DNA from: Hirsutella rhossiliensis
Taxonomy: Eukaryota; Ascomycota; Sordariomycetes; Hypocreales; Ophiocordycipitaceae
Length of the DNA: 64,000 bases
Assembly: GCF_020360975.1 (NCBI RefSeq)
Contig: NW_025408676.1
Location: forward strand, 1,922,001-1,986,000
Direction of reading: 5' to 3'
The notes under the pieces are model-generated. The model was not told the DNA's origin. It ran no database searches and worked only from the letters and a program-made list of their open reading frames with translations. Shown here in pieces: positions 34,325 through 50,884 of the stretch (positions are counted from its first letter, which is position 1; the number at the start of each line of letters is the position of its first letter). Both the position numbers and the translations under genes were made by a program.

Positions 34325-36241
34325 CTAATGGCGTCTGGTTAAGACCACGGGCATCTGATGTATACCCATGGCAAAGTGCTCATCCGCAGCGTCCATCCAC
34401 CGTGTCCCATCCTCACCAGCTGGAAAGCTCATGTCAAACGTCATGATCAAACGCGCCACGGTTGTGCGGATATTCATCAAGGCGAGGGGCTTTCCAATAC
34501 ATGAATAAGGACCTAGCGATTTGAGAGACGTAGTTAGTGGCGATTGTATGGACGCTGCAAGAATCAAGCGGAAGTAAGTACCAATGGAGAACGGGGCGAA
34601 GACCGACTTGTCTTTTACAAGGTCTATATGCTTGTACCACCGTTCTGGGTTAAACAGCGCAGGGTCGACGTAGGCAGCTTCGGCTGAAGTAGGGAAGTGA
34701 GGAGTCAGACGTCAAGTGTCACAAGCTCAACGAATGTAGAAGGGTTCTCGTACATCGACCCGTGCTCCACTGCGGACTAAACAGCGTCATATTTCCTGGA
34801 ATGAAGACATCCCTGACATGGATCCCCTCTGGCGGGGTCTTTCGCGGAACGACACCGGGTATGGGAGGGTGCAGCCGGAATGCCTCGTTGATAAAGCCGT
34901 TGAGATGCGGTAGCTTGGCGAGCTTGTCGTGCTGGTACTCCCCGTCACTATCAGCTTCGATGTGCTCCATCTCAGCTCGTAATTTGTCGACCTCATCAGG
35001 GCGGCGGCTTAATTCGTACACGATGCTTGTCAAGCTCGTTGCTGTGGTATCACTACTTGACGGCAAGATCCATTGTAAATTGATGGTCAGTCGAGTCATT
35101 TCCTGGCGTCTCTGGCCTGGGGAGAAACCAACCTTCCTGCTGTGATTATGAGCATTGCATCTCCCATGAGCATGTTGCGCTCGTCATCGGTAGGGTCTCG
35201 GCCATTGAGCGGCGCAAGCAAGGACGCGAAGATGTCCGGAACATCCACTTGCTCCTGCGCAGGCAACGTTCAGTTCAAGAAAGGGCAGACGGGTGGATCG
35301 AGGAGAAGGCGACTCACACCCAGGCGACGCAGCAGGGTATCTGTCGCAAAACCGATAAACTTATGCCACTCATTGGACAACGCTGGCATGGTAGCGAGCA
35401 GACGAAAGAACCAGCTCGGAAACAGATACCGATACCCGGTCATGCCGTGCATGAGCATGTCTACCGCCCAATGATTCCGGCTTGCGTCTAACATATCAAA
35501 GCTGCGCGCAAAGGCCAGGTCGCCCATGGTGTCGTAGCTGTAAAAGTTGAACCACTGGCTGATATTGATTGGCGATTCCGCACCAGCCCTCTCCTCCAAT
35601 CGCTGAAAGAGCTTCTGGCGATAGACCCGGATGCGCTGCTCGTAACCGCGCAGAGCCCGGTCCCCGAAGGCCGCGCTCCAGACACGGCGGCATTGGTCGT
35701 GGGCCGTTCGGTCTCGGTACGAATGTAGCGACATCATCGGATGGCCGTTGTCGTAGAAGGCGTTCTTTGAGCAGCGTGAGTTGGGTCCGTAGATAATCCC
35801 GAAGGCTTCCGGGTGGATGATGGACACCTCTGAGGGGCCGACCCTCACGACAGGGCCGTATTGCTCGTGCAACTCATGAAGAATGCGGAATGACGGCCCA
35901 TGTCTTAGACGGAATGACAACCAGAATGAAGAGACCTTGGCTGCCCAGGGGCCACGAATCCGGCGGAGGGGGTGGAACAATGTTCGATAGAGGAGGAGCG
36001 ACGTGAACAGTCCAGCGAGGTATGCCACCATTAGCAGACAGGTCTCTTTGATGAGGTCTTCTGGAGAGAGGGTGTATTGCGATGGCTTCTTGGCATATAG
36101 CAGGGCTGACACCCCCAGGGTCAGGCAGAGGTGGACTCGTACATACCCCCAGGGATACAGATGATGCTCTCCATGTCGAAAATACGAAAGATGGGTGCAG
36201 ATGCCAATCAGGCCAGCCGTCGCCATATACCCGTACTTCAT
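34325..36241 (-). CDS. ftmC: Cytochrome P450, tryprostatin B 6-hydroxylase type
   Basis: Five exons: 36241-35318, 35254-35133, 35052-34754, 34683-34582, 34512-34325. All introns are 63-80 bp GT-AG, and the sum is 544 aa. The third donor could instead be 6 bp earlier. N-terminal hydrophobic segments anchor it in the ER. Then come [15 protein letters not shown], the I-helix ITAGSDTTATS (split by intron 2), EAFRLHPP with the ExxR pair, FNPERW, and the heme loop [14 protein letters not shown] with the Cys codon at 34501-34499. In the ftm pathway the P450 next to the NRPS (FtmC) hydroxylates the indole C-6 of tryprostatin B. The assignment rests on domain, position and the adjacent methyltransferase that uses its product. 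It shares a 747-bp divergent promoter region with that methyltransferase. Confidence 0.85.
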
Positions 36242-36988
36242 GACGCGTAGTACCCTGGGGCGAATACTAGAGTGACTCTGGGGCCAAATCGCTGCGAGGG
36301 GCTTACTCGAGAACGGCTCATCGTTAAAAGACAGAACTCCCCGAGCAGCTAACTCAGCATTGTCCGCACGGGCCCTACTGAAGAGCCAAGAAACAAGATC
36401 GGTTAGCCGATCTGCCTTATCTTCGAACGGAATTACTTGGCGTTACACAGCACGGTGCCAAGAACCCGGTTGTTTTCCCAACGCCGTGTAACCCTGCCGC
36501 TAATATTGGTGGGTTACCCCTTTTGCTGGAGCCATATGAGCGGCAGTATGCCAAGAAGCCGGTTGTTTGCTGGCGTACTGTACGAGGTGACCCTGCGCTG
36601 AGATTGGTTTCTGCTGGGGCCGTTGATGTATGCAAACAGAGTTGCACCATCTTCGGACGAAATGCCACGGATTTCATGGCGCTGTGCCCAGAACCCAATA
36701 GTTTGCTGGCGGAGTGTAACCCTGCGGTAATATGGGTTCTTGCGGGAGCCGTCGGGGCTAATAGAGTCGATGTGTCTCACCTCATGCTGGTCGTGCTGAC
36801 TGTGCTGCAGGATCCCCTGGACGTCAGTGGTGACTATGCGCATTGTTGCGCAGTCACGGCGAGGCTTCTCGGTATTGCAGCTATATGCTTATCTATCGTC
36901 GACAACCAACAGCTGGCTCGACTTCCTGCCGACCCTGCTGGACAGTACGCTACATCGCTGAATCGCACCACGATCCGTTTTCTGTACA
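36242..36988. promoter_or_regulatory. Divergent promoter of ftmC and ftmD with three direct repeats
   Basis: No gene. Three diverged direct repeats lie at about 36447-36534, 36540-36623 and 36679-36752. All share a core TGCCAAGAACCCGGTTGTTT-like block, then GTGTAACCCTGC, TAATATTGG and (T)TGCTGGAGCC. The spacing is uneven. They may be repeated regulator sites for the two divergently transcribed genes or a decayed tandem repeat. Confidence 0.65.
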
Positions 36989-38375
36989 ATGTTCAATCTT
37001 CCCGAGGTTGCTACCAGGCTGAGCCAAAATGTTGAGCTTTTGGTGGATGAGATTGACAAAACGAGGTCCCTGCCAAACGGTGGGAACCCGACTCTCCTGG
37101 GCCCCAAAGGGTTCGCCGCCCGACACGAAATCATGCTCGCGGCTGAAAAGCTTCTCCAGCAAGGCCGGGGCCCTGGTCCGTCACTGCTGAGCCTGCTGGA
37201 ATCTGTAATTCCCCCTTGTCCCTACCCGTTTCTTCCCGTGACGTGACTAACATTTCCATGAGCGGCATAGGCAGTCGACGTCGGCACCATCCAGACTTTG
37301 ATCCGGCTTGAAGTCCCAGATCATGTCCCATCCACCGGATCCATTACATACGATGCACTGGTCAAGAAACTGAAAAGGCCCGTGGCGCCGGGACTGCTCC
37401 AGCGTCTGATTCGCTTCGCCCGACTGGCTGGGTTCCTCGATGAAGATGCGGAGGGTGCCGTGAAACACAGCCCCATGTCCGCCGTCTTCGTGAGTGACCC
37501 GGACTACGCGGGTCAGGCTCGCTTCATGGCCGACTTTGGCATTCGGCCCTGCTCGTTCCTGTACGAGTCCATGGCACTGGACCCGAGCGGCGAAGTGACG
37601 CGCCTGGGTCCGTTGGCCCTGATGGCCAGAGAACCCGGGGCTTGCGAGGGCCCGACGTTCTTCGAGGTCTTGGAAAAAGACCCGGTGAATCGAAACCGAT
37701 GGCATGATGGGATGGCTGTTCATAATGAGTCAATGGTACGCCACGTGGCCAATGCCTATGACTGGGACGCGGTAAAATCGTTGATCGACGTAAGTTGCTA
37801 TTGGGGATCGCCACTCGCGTCAAGAGAGAAGTACACCAACAACCGCTCCACTCATCTACTGACATGCCTTTCAGGTCGGAGGATCGGAAGGCCACGTCGC
37901 CACAGTCATTGCGGAGGCCTTCCCTCACCTCCAAATCACGGTGCAAGACCGGCCCGAAATCGTCGAGCAGGCTTGCCAGCGGGTAGATCAGCACCCAAAT
38001 ATCACCTTCGAGGAGCACGATTTTTTCAGGCCCCAGCCACGCATCGCAGATGCTTACTTGCTGCGCCTCATTCTCCACGACTGGAACGATGCGGATTGCA
38101 CTCGCATCGTCGGCCAGATTTGCTCGGCTCTACGGCCCGGTGCCCGGCTGCTCATCATGGACGCCGTCTTGCCGGAGCCGGGCGAAGGCTCCCTGCAGAG
38201 TGAGCGGCAGCTGCGTCGGAGCGACATCGGGATGTACCTGCTTTTCTCTGCCAAGGAGAGAAGTCTGGCTCAGATGCGCGGGCTGGTGGAAGGGTGTGAC
38301 AGTCGGCTACGGTTTGAGAAATTGTATACTCCGCCTGGGAGCCACGCCAGTATGTTGAGCTGGATCTGCGAGTAG
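36989..38375 (+). CDS. ftmD: SAM-dependent O-methyltransferase, 6-hydroxytryprostatin B type
   Basis: Three exons: 36989-37204, 37271-37789, 37875-38375, with introns of 66 and 85 bp (GT-AG), give 411 aa. The N-terminal half is the helical dimerisation part of class-I plant/fungal O-methyltransferases (ESAVDVGTIQTLIRLEVPDH). Intron 2 splits the SAM-binding motif DVGGSEGHVA (about 245-254). LILHDWNDADC (about 310-320) carries the conserved catalytic His (about 313). FtmD methylates the 6-hydroxyl of 6-hydroxytryprostatin B to give tryprostatin A. The assignment follows from its place beside the 6-hydroxylase P450 and the collinear cluster. It is longer than I remember for the Aspergillus protein, so the first exon deserves a transcript check. 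Confidence 0.85.
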
Positions 38376-41121
<2,746 letters not shown>

Positions 41122-41504
41122 AATACCTTTGCTTTTCTCCCCTACATTTCCCTCTCATTTTCGATGAAAATCGGTGCTTGTGCTTCAGGGCTCTACAATT
41201 CGACACGGATGAACAGTATATATCGGGGTCCCTACCACTCCATACTCTTATCATTTATCTTTCAAAACAGACTCCACGACTTTCTAGAGAAATACTGTTC
41301 GTACAAAGCCCGTTGATATGCCCAGCAAACCGAAAATTTCTTCAAACCGACGGGGTGAGGGTTAGGGGGTTAGTCTCGGAATATTATTTAGAATTTGCAA
41401 GGGCTTTTGAAAAAGGGGTATGTACAAATAGTCAAAAAAAGTGTTGTGCGGATAGTGTTACTCGCCATTTACGTGCCCAGCAACGCGTAAACCACCAACG
41501 ATAA
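41122..41504. other. Convergent intergenic region, ftmB / ftmE
   Basis: About 380 bp between two converging 3' ends. Expected to hold both poly(A) sites. No other feature. Confidence 0.4.
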
Positions 41505-43094
41505 CTACGTAGCCACTGCAGCTGACAAGACATCCGACGACACAACCACGCTATCCGCAGAGTCCTCAATGACCTGCCGATGCTTCCCAGACCTCGGCGT
41601 AAGTTTCACCTCAAAATGCGGTAGGAACGCCGCGAGCGTCGTCCCACTGTCCAGGAACCGCTCCTGGTCAATCGCCTCCGCGCCAACCGGCAGGGCGGCA
41701 TCAAACGCCCAAAACAAACGAGCAGTGCCCAAGAACAACGAGTCCTGCCCCATGTGGCGCCCCGGACACGCGCGCTGGCCCATCCCATACAGCATCTGCG
41801 GCAGATCCGGGTTCTCGATCCATCTCTCCGGCTTGAACGCGAAGGGGTCGAGGAAAACGGCCTCGTCGTGGTTCATCGCCCACACGTTGACGAGGACAGT
41901 AGCGCCACGAGGGATGTGGTAGCCTCTGCACTCGTCTTCGTCGGATGTGGCACGGGGTGACCCCATGGGTGTCAGAGAGCGCCAGCGCATGGCTTCTTTG
42001 ACGAAGGCTTGCGTATAGGGCAGTTGGGCGGCGTCGTTGAAGTCGGGAAGGCGGTCCTTTCCGACCACCGCGTCTAGCTCGTCGTGCATTCGCCGTGTGG
42101 CATCAGGGTATAAGATACCGGCGAGAATGATGACTCGGAGTGCTTGTGACGCAGCCATGGAGGCCTCGTACAGCGACCCGACCATGTAGGCGAGACGCTT
42201 CAACCCAAACTCCTGTCCTTGGTCCCCGCCGCCTTCCCCGCTTCCAACCCCCTCCTTCGTGGCGAATGCCTTGACCCAGTTCCAGCCCGGTCGGAGCAGC
42301 GCAGCCCTCGCCCGTGCTACCAGGTCAGCGGTCAGCCGATCGTGCAGGATATCAGCGTCCTTCTTCCACCGGACCGGCAGCCGATTGACCAGTGCTTGAG
42401 GGAGCACCAAGTGGGTGAGGATGCCGGCAGGACCGGAAAATAGCGCCTCGGCGTGCAGTGCAATGGCGCGATTCAGCTCCTCGAGCCGGTCAATCGCCTC
42501 CAACCCGGCATGGTCGACACATCGCTCCCCATACGCCAAAGTCAGAAAGACACTGGCAATACACCGACGCAGACAATTGGAGAAGTCATTCGTGGCCAGC
42601 AGCTCGCGTAGGAGCTGCGCAGTTTCCGTGTTCTGGACATCCCGATACATGCTCGTCATGGACGGTTTGAGGACGGAGCTGCGGATGGCCCGCTGGAGTT
42701 TCCATTCCGGTCCGTAGGGGAGAATAGACGCGTTTAGGCCACCTGTCGCATGGAGGAAGAAGGGCACGGACGGTCGGCTGCTGTAGATTGTGCTCCGGCG
42801 TTCAATATGGGTTTTGATGAGGTCCCAGGAGGAGAAGACGACGGCGGTGGTGTTGGCTAATTGGACCGACATGATGGGGCCATAAGTGTCGGACCATTCT
42901 TTGTATTTCTTCCATGGGATCTTGCGAGGTACCTGGTGGAGGTTGCCGATGATAGGGAGCTTTGGAGGCCCTGGAGGAAGAGCAAGTTGCTTCCCATGGT
43001 GCCTGGCTGGTCGTTTGTGTGGAATCCAGAAGTAGAGAATGGGGAGGGCGATGGTTAGCAAGAGCACAGCGGGGGATAGTGGGAGTCGCTCCAT
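41505..43094 (-). CDS. ftmE: Cytochrome P450, fumitremorgin C synthase type (ring closure)
   Basis: Single exon, 529 aa, ATG at 43094. N-terminal membrane anchor (about 8-24), then LALPPGPPKLPIIGN proline hinge (about 37-51), KEAMRW with ExxR (about 367-370), FKPERW, and the heme loop LYGMGQRACPGRHMG with Cys about 443 and Tyr replacing the usual Phe. The I-helix region reads VGSLYEASMAAS (about 305-316) and lacks the normal AGxxT acid-Thr pair. In the ftm pathway FtmE makes the C-N bond that closes the fifth ring of tryprostatin A to form fumitremorgin C, an unusual P450 reaction in which the classical proton-relay Thr may be dispensable. The assignment is from position and this unusual I-helix. 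The gene runs towards ftmB. Confidence 0.87.
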   Translation of the reverse strand: MERLPLSPAVLLLTIALPILYFWIPHKRPARHHGKQLALPPGPPKLPIIGNLHQVPRKIPWKKYKEWSDTYGPIMSVQLANTTAVVFSSWDLIKTHIERRSTIYSSRPSVPFFLHATGGLNASILPYGPEWKLQRAIRSSVLKPSMTSMYRDVQNTETAQLLRELLATNDFSNCLRRCIASVFLTLAYGERCVDHAGLEAIDRLEELNRAIALHAEALFSGPAGILTHLVLPQALVNRLPVRWKKDADILHDRLTADLVARARAALLRPGWNWVKAFATKEGVGSGEGGGDQGQEFGLKRLAYMVGSLYEASMAASQALRVIILAGILYPDATRRMHDELDAVVGKDRLPDFNDAAQLPYTQAFVKEAMRWRSLTPMGSPRATSDEDECRGYHIPRGATVLVNVWAMNHDEAVFLDPFAFKPERWIENPDLPQMLYGMGQRACPGRHMGQDSLFLGTARLFWAFDAALPVGAEAIDQERFLDSGTTLAAFLPHFEVKLTPRSGKHRQVIEDSADSVVVSSDVLSAAVAT

Positions 43095-43930
43095 GGCTGG
43101 TGCCAGATTAGCCCTGGGGAGGGTAATGTGGTTAGGGAACGATCGTTTCTCCTCCCTCTGTCAAAACACACCCTGCGGACGCCCGCTCTGTTCTATTTCG
43201 TACAATTTCGGCGAGATATTCTGGCTGTCACTGCCGCGCTACATCTGAGCCCGGGAGTATGCCTCCTTCTGATCCAGCGTCCCTCCAGCAGGTTCAGCTC
43301 TACCTTCCGTCCAAATATCAGTCTTCAGGAACTAAGTGCGGCAGATGCAGTGTTACCGCGGCTGCCTTGATACTGCACTGGCCCGGCGAGAGTAAGCCGC
43401 AGATGGTCCCCACGGCGCTAAAGGAAAACACCAATAAAAACACTAATACAATACAAAACAACAAATAAAGGGGGGGGGGGGAATAAAAATTCGATAGTCC
43501 ATGGATGAAGTGGCCGGGGTATTACTGCTACAGTGGGATGACAAAAATTCCGGCCACTTTGTTAAACAGCACCACCCTAGACTCTTTACCTTAGCTTATA
43601 CTTAGCATTTAAGCATATATATTATCTTAAAAATATAGAAAGAAATTTATAATATAGTTAGTACATATTTTAATATAATATAAAGATTTTCTACTATTAC
43701 TAATTACTTAAAGAATAATAAAGTAAAAGACGTTTTTGTGGATAGGCTCTAACTGAGGTCTCAGTTGGGTGATCGATGATCGTGATGATGTTCCTTATGC
43801 CTTCAGCTATCTAGACCATGCTGTGAGGTTTGATAGGTTGTGTGCGTGTCGGGTAAACGTTGTTCCCTGCTGACGCACGTGATACCCTCCTGCGATGTGC
43901 GCTCTATCGTACAAATGATCAGACAGTTTT
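43095..43930. other. Upstream of ftmE: G-run and AT-rich stretch
   Basis: Holds the ftmE promoter. Features: a run of about 12 G (43470-43481), an inverted repeat AAGTGGCCGG / CCGGCCACTT (about 43508 and 43551), and a very AT-rich stretch (about 43590-43735) consistent with RIP decay. No gene. Confidence 0.5.
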
Positions 43931-46621
43931 AAAGGCTCTAGTTAATGGGCCCTTGGTTTTCCTTATCGGGCCCTTAAAGTGTGGCTAAAATAGTCACATG
44001 ACTGCCGCGTCCCTTCCCCGCCAAAACCTTAGCCGCCAACTGTGAAAGCTTGTCAAGACGGCCTCCGTAGTCAATATTGCATCCAGCTAGAACGCGACAA
44101 AATTGACAACGCGCATACATCGCACGCAAACGCACGAACGTACGAACGCACGAACGCATACGAAAGTGAGGGCATCCCCAACGCACCAACGCCGCACCAA
44201 TGGAGTCACCTTTCCGCCGCAAGTTCGAGACCTGGCAAATTGCTAAGGCTGCCCTTGATGCCACCGGGCACGCCAATGGCTATTCATGGGCATTCAAAGA
44301 GAAGCTGCCGTCTCGAATGCCTGAAGATAGGCTCACGAAGGTGGTTCTTCGCTGCTCGAGGGGTCGGAAGGCGAAGATTATCAAGGCTCCCGGGGTCGCG
44401 GAGAAGGACCGCCGCGAGGGAGGCACACAAATGTGTGCCTGCCCCTACCGTATCACTATTACGCTTGGTGATGATGACCTTTGGTCCGTTAGTCGAGGCC
44501 CAAGGCCACACAATCACGATCCTGCCAAAAGCTCTGCCGTCTTCTCACGTAATCGGCGTCAAGCTCTCGAGAACCGCCTTGACGATATCGTAAGACGTTG
44601 GAATGACGGCAATCGACCCGGAAAGATTCTCTCATCTTGGCGCAACAGCGAGCCCAACCTTCCCGAAGACATCAAGTACGCTACACAACAAGACATCAGG
44701 AACGTACTAAACCGGTACCAAGCCTCTGTGCTTTCGGGTAGGTCAGAGCTGCAGTGGCTTTATGACGAGCTCTATCAGACCGGTGACTACGTCTGCTATG
44801 ATCGTCGCGATGACGAGGACAGGCTTAAGGCGCTCTTTATTGCTCCAAAAAGTGGCATCGAGCTCTTCCGCCGTTACCCTCATGTCATGCTCTTCGACTG
44901 CACGTATAAGACTAACCGGTTCAACATGCCTCTTTTTAACGCCTGTGGCGCTACGCCAAACCGCAAGACCTTCCAAATCTTCGCCGTATTTATGAGCGGC
45001 GAGACTAAAGAAGATTACGATTGGGCTCTAAGTCAGTTCGAGCGCCTTCTCTGCGACAATTCGATCGATCAACGACCCCGGGTTACTATCACGGACCGAG
45101 ACCTTGCCCTCATCAAGGCTTTAAACACGAACCGACTCTTCCACCCGCTTCCACATATCTTATGCCGTTGGCATATCAATAAAAACGTGCTTGCAAAGAC
45201 GAAGAGGCACTTTCCGCCCGGCCTTAGGAATGCAGACGGCAGGGTCATGCGAGCCCCTGAGTTCACGGCATTCATCAAAGACTGGAATTCCCTCGTCCGC
45301 AGCCCAACAAAGGAGGAATTCAAAGAGAACTTACAGAAGCTTCAAGGGGGCAGACATCCAGCCGCCGCAGTCACGTACGCTACCAATACGTGGATTGTGC
45401 CGTGGAAAGAGAAGTTTGTGGTGTGCTTCATCGACCAGCATCGTCACTTTGGACATACAACAACCTCCATTATTGAGTCTCTTCATGCCACGATGAAACG
45501 GACGGTCTGGAGTAGCACGGGTGATTTATCTACCGTCTTCCGAGGTCTCCATCGCTTTTGGGTTGACCAAGAGGCGTCCGTTGCTACGGCTGACATCAAT
45601 GCCACAGGCAAGGTGCCTACAGCTACATTCCAACGGCTTTACGAGCTCATACGAGAACATGTAACCCCCTCGGCGATGAAGCTGATGCTGAAGGAACAGC
45701 GCAGCCTTGATAAAGATCTATCGAAGTCACCGCCAGGCCCTTGCCACTGCAGTCTCTTCACAGCCTACGGTATTCCGTGCCGTCACGTTATCCACACAAC
45801 CCTCTGTATCAAGGGCTGTATCGAGCTCGAGGAGATTGACCCCTACTGGCGTCAGGCCCGCCGCCGTCTTGATGTTGATGATCACGAGCAGGGGTCACAG
45901 GTCATAGCACCCTACGAACCGTTGACGAAGAAGTCAAAAGGCCGACCTCGCGACGATGGGCCTCCTGGCCGGGCCAAGAAGACAAAAAGACGCCAGACCA
46001 CAGCAGACCTACTTGCTCAGATAGAGTCAGACGAAACCGTGAGGCATATGCAACCGCCGCCTTCCACAGCCCCAGCAGCTCTCACGATGACAATGACGAA
46101 AAATTCGACTACAGATATGGGCTTGTTACGGCTCGAACAAAAGCCAGATACATACGAACCCGGCACCGAGATGCCTCGTGCATCACATCGATCAATTACG
46201 GCCCTCGAAGACGATCCTGACGACGTTGAACTTGAAGAGATACCAGCTTGGGTGGATGACGAGGGTGATGTTGACGCTGAGCTCGAAAACGCAATGGATG
46301 AGGCATCTGACGATGCAGAGAGCGCCGTAGCCGCATTACGGAGCGAGAGCCTAATCAGGGACTGTATTGTTGTAGCGACGTAGCCTGGTGCATATGTTCC
46401 ATGAGCCTGTTCAATTGCCTCACTCATTTACATTACATTAATCACCCTACGTTCAACGGCTCTACGTGAAATGCAGTTATGCTGTCGGGCCTATGACGAC
46501 GGCAAATGTGTGCACCGGCGCGCAGGCAAAGCCGTAAAGTAGGGTTGACAGTCTGCCACAGTCTCAGCCACACTTTAAGGGCCCGATAAGGAAAACCAAG
46601 GGCCCATTAACTAGAGCCTTT
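43931..46621 (+). mobile_element. MULE (Hop-like) DNA transposon, apparently intact
   Basis: 2.69 kb bounded by long terminal inverted repeats: AAAGGCTCTAGTTAATGGGC... at 43931-43985 and its reverse complement at about 46567-46621. The arms appear to match along about 55 bp. They enclose a single uninterrupted transposase gene. I did not find a clean 9-bp target duplication next to the ends. Fungal Hop-like elements have this structure. It lies between ftmE and ftmF. Confidence 0.85.
44200..46383 (+). CDS. MULE transposase with FAR1-like finger, DDE and SWIM domains
   Basis: 727 aa from ATG 44200 with no break. The N-terminal zinc-finger part has C52, C79, C81 and HNH (104-106), similar to FAR1/WRKY-GCM1 fingers, and probably binds the terminal repeats. 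The MULE catalytic domain has LFDCTYKTN (D233), TDRDLALIKAL (D299), CRWHINKNV and IIESLHATMKR (E426), the expected DDE triad. A SWIM finger CHCSLFTAYGIPCRHVIH (515-531) follows. The C-terminus is acidic and low in complexity, with a basic KKSKGRPRDD and RAKKTKRRQ before it. An unbroken frame plus matching ends suggests a recently active, possibly autonomous copy. The 5' leader (about 44105-44160) has ACGA/CGAA short tandem repeats. Confidence 0.9.
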   Translation: MESPFRRKFETWQIAKAALDATGHANGYSWAFKEKLPSRMPEDRLTKVVLRCSRGRKAKIIKAPGVAEKDRREGGTQMCACPYRITITLGDDDLWSVSRGPRPHNHDPAKSSAVFSRNRRQALENRLDDIVRRWNDGNRPGKILSSWRNSEPNLPEDIKYATQQDIRNVLNRYQASVLSGRSELQWLYDELYQTGDYVCYDRRDDEDRLKALFIAPKSGIELFRRYPHVMLFDCTYKTNRFNMPLFNACGATPNRKTFQIFAVFMSGETKEDYDWALSQFERLLCDNSIDQRPRVTITDRDLALIKALNTNRLFHPLPHILCRWHINKNVLAKTKRHFPPGLRNADGRVMRAPEFTAFIKDWNSLVRSPTKEEFKENLQKLQGGRHPAAAVTYATNTWIVPWKEKFVVCFIDQHRHFGHTTTSIIESLHATMKRTVWSSTGDLSTVFRGLHRFWVDQEASVATADINATGKVPTATFQRLYELIREHVTPSAMKLMLKEQRSLDKDLSKSPPGPCHCSLFTAYGIPCRHVIHTTLCIKGCIELEEIDPYWRQARRRLDVDDHEQGSQVIAPYEPLTKKSKGRPRDDGPPGRAKKTKRRQTTADLLAQIESDETVRHMQPPPSTAPAALTMTMTKNSTTDMGLLRLEQKPDTYEPGTEMPRASHRSITALEDDPDDVELEEIPAWVDDEGDVDAELENAMDEASDDAESAVAALRSESLIRDCIVVAT

Positions 46622-47028
46622 CGAAATAACAGGGTGGTTGCTTGAGGGGGTAGGTTGGATAAACGAGTAGTCATAGGGCTGAGATTAGGTGGTGTGTTTC
46701 TTCTTATTTATTCGTTTAAGGTCTTTAATCCCGTGAATAATACTTGAGGGAGGGTTATATCGATAATATTCAATGCCCACGTTGGTTTATAGAAAAATTC
46801 CTCGGCTTCGTTATGGTCCGTCGACCGGAGGCTCCAGCACGGTCCACGACAGAAGCCAACAAGCAGGATTGAATAGAGCCGTTTTGTCTGCTAGTTCCGG
46901 AGGAATTCAAGTCCCTAATACAATCCCATTTTAGGGCAAACCACGCAGTAATCCGGACATCACCACTCTGAAAGAAACTCAGCGTTGTTTACAATAGTTA
47001 ACACATTAAGAAGCAGCCACGATTCTTC
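46622..47028. other. Intergenic, downstream of ftmF
   Basis: About 400 bp, moderately AT-rich, no gene seen. It contains the ftmF 3' end. Confidence 0.4.
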
Positions 47029-49919
<2,891 letters not shown>

Positions 49920-50105
49920 TGTGAAAGGCCTCTAGTGAGTTGATGCAACTAACTAGTTCCTATGCTGTTTACTATCAAGATATAGAAGAAAAAAAGAAAG
50001 AGAATCTACGACACGAGAACATAATAGCATTTTATAGCTTCGAGCCAATGGAAGGTTCTAGAAGCTAGGCGGCGCGGCCGCCGTTGAATCGGCTTGCCCG
50101 TTACA
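49920..50105 (+). repeat. Solo LTR, family member 2, with perfect target duplication
   Basis: 186 bp, TGTGAAAGGCCTC to GTTACA, flanked by ATAAT on both sides (49915-49919 and 50106-50110). It is highly similar to 25143-25332. No internal element is left, so it derives from LTR-LTR recombination. Confidence 0.92.
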
Positions 50106-50884
50106 ATAATAGAGATTTATTGATTTAATAATAAAGCTCTACTTATCTACATCAGGAATACATGAGAATAAGTACTAGAATAAAGGATAAAGCGTAGCTA
50201 GGAGAAGCCTATAGCTATTAGCTTGTAAAGGATAGCGAAGAAAGATAGACGACACTTTTTCCTTCCCGCTGCTGTTACGGTAGAGCGGGATCGTCGTCTC
50301 AAGGACGTTAGAGAAAACTGTTTAGATGAAACTCTCAAGATCTATCTTCCCAGAGACAGAACGTCCCATTGTGGGCTAGGGTTGGACAGTCTATAAGGTG
50401 TTTCTACTTCAGCTACAGGTCTTGGGGTCGCTATAAAAGCAATGCAACTTCCTAAATAAGCAGTTGCGGGATCCTGTTTCGGATTGAATCAGCGGGTAGC
50501 GAACATTAAATTCCCACGGGCTCGGTGAACCGTACAAGTTCCTTACGAACATTGACCTGCAATTTCTGACGGCAAGAAGATTTAAACAGCAAGGAGGAGC
50601 ACGCAACTCATGGAACACTCGTTCAAGTGAAAACTATGTATCCATGCACTGTATAGTACACGATAATAGATAGATCAAAGTAGCTCCTCATGGAACACTC
50701 GTTCAAGTGAAAACTATGTATCTATGCACTGTATAGTACACGATAATAGATAGATCAAAGTAGCTCCTACATGCAGGACGAAGCCAAACCATACTACCAT
50801 CTGTGATCTCTATCAAAGCACAATAGGCGAGTGGTCAACCGTAGAAGGCAGACAGAATGCACCTTCACCATCCAAGATGATCCC
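50106..50884. other. 3' flank of ftmG with an 80-bp tandem duplication
   Basis: No gene. About 50607-50686 and 50687-50766 are two copies of an 80-bp unit beginning TCATGGAACACTCGTTCAAG. I see one substitution between them. It lies 120-280 bp past the ftmG stop. Confidence 0.75.

Noticed and set aside
36523..37035. 170-aa plus-strand frame in the ftmC/ftmD promoter
   Set aside because: It covers the three direct repeats and overlaps the ftmD start in another frame; no protein family likeness.
43922..46630. Target duplication of the MULE
   Set aside because: Flanking bases were compared in several registers (GACAGTTTT against CGAAATAAC and neighbours) and do not match, so none is reported.
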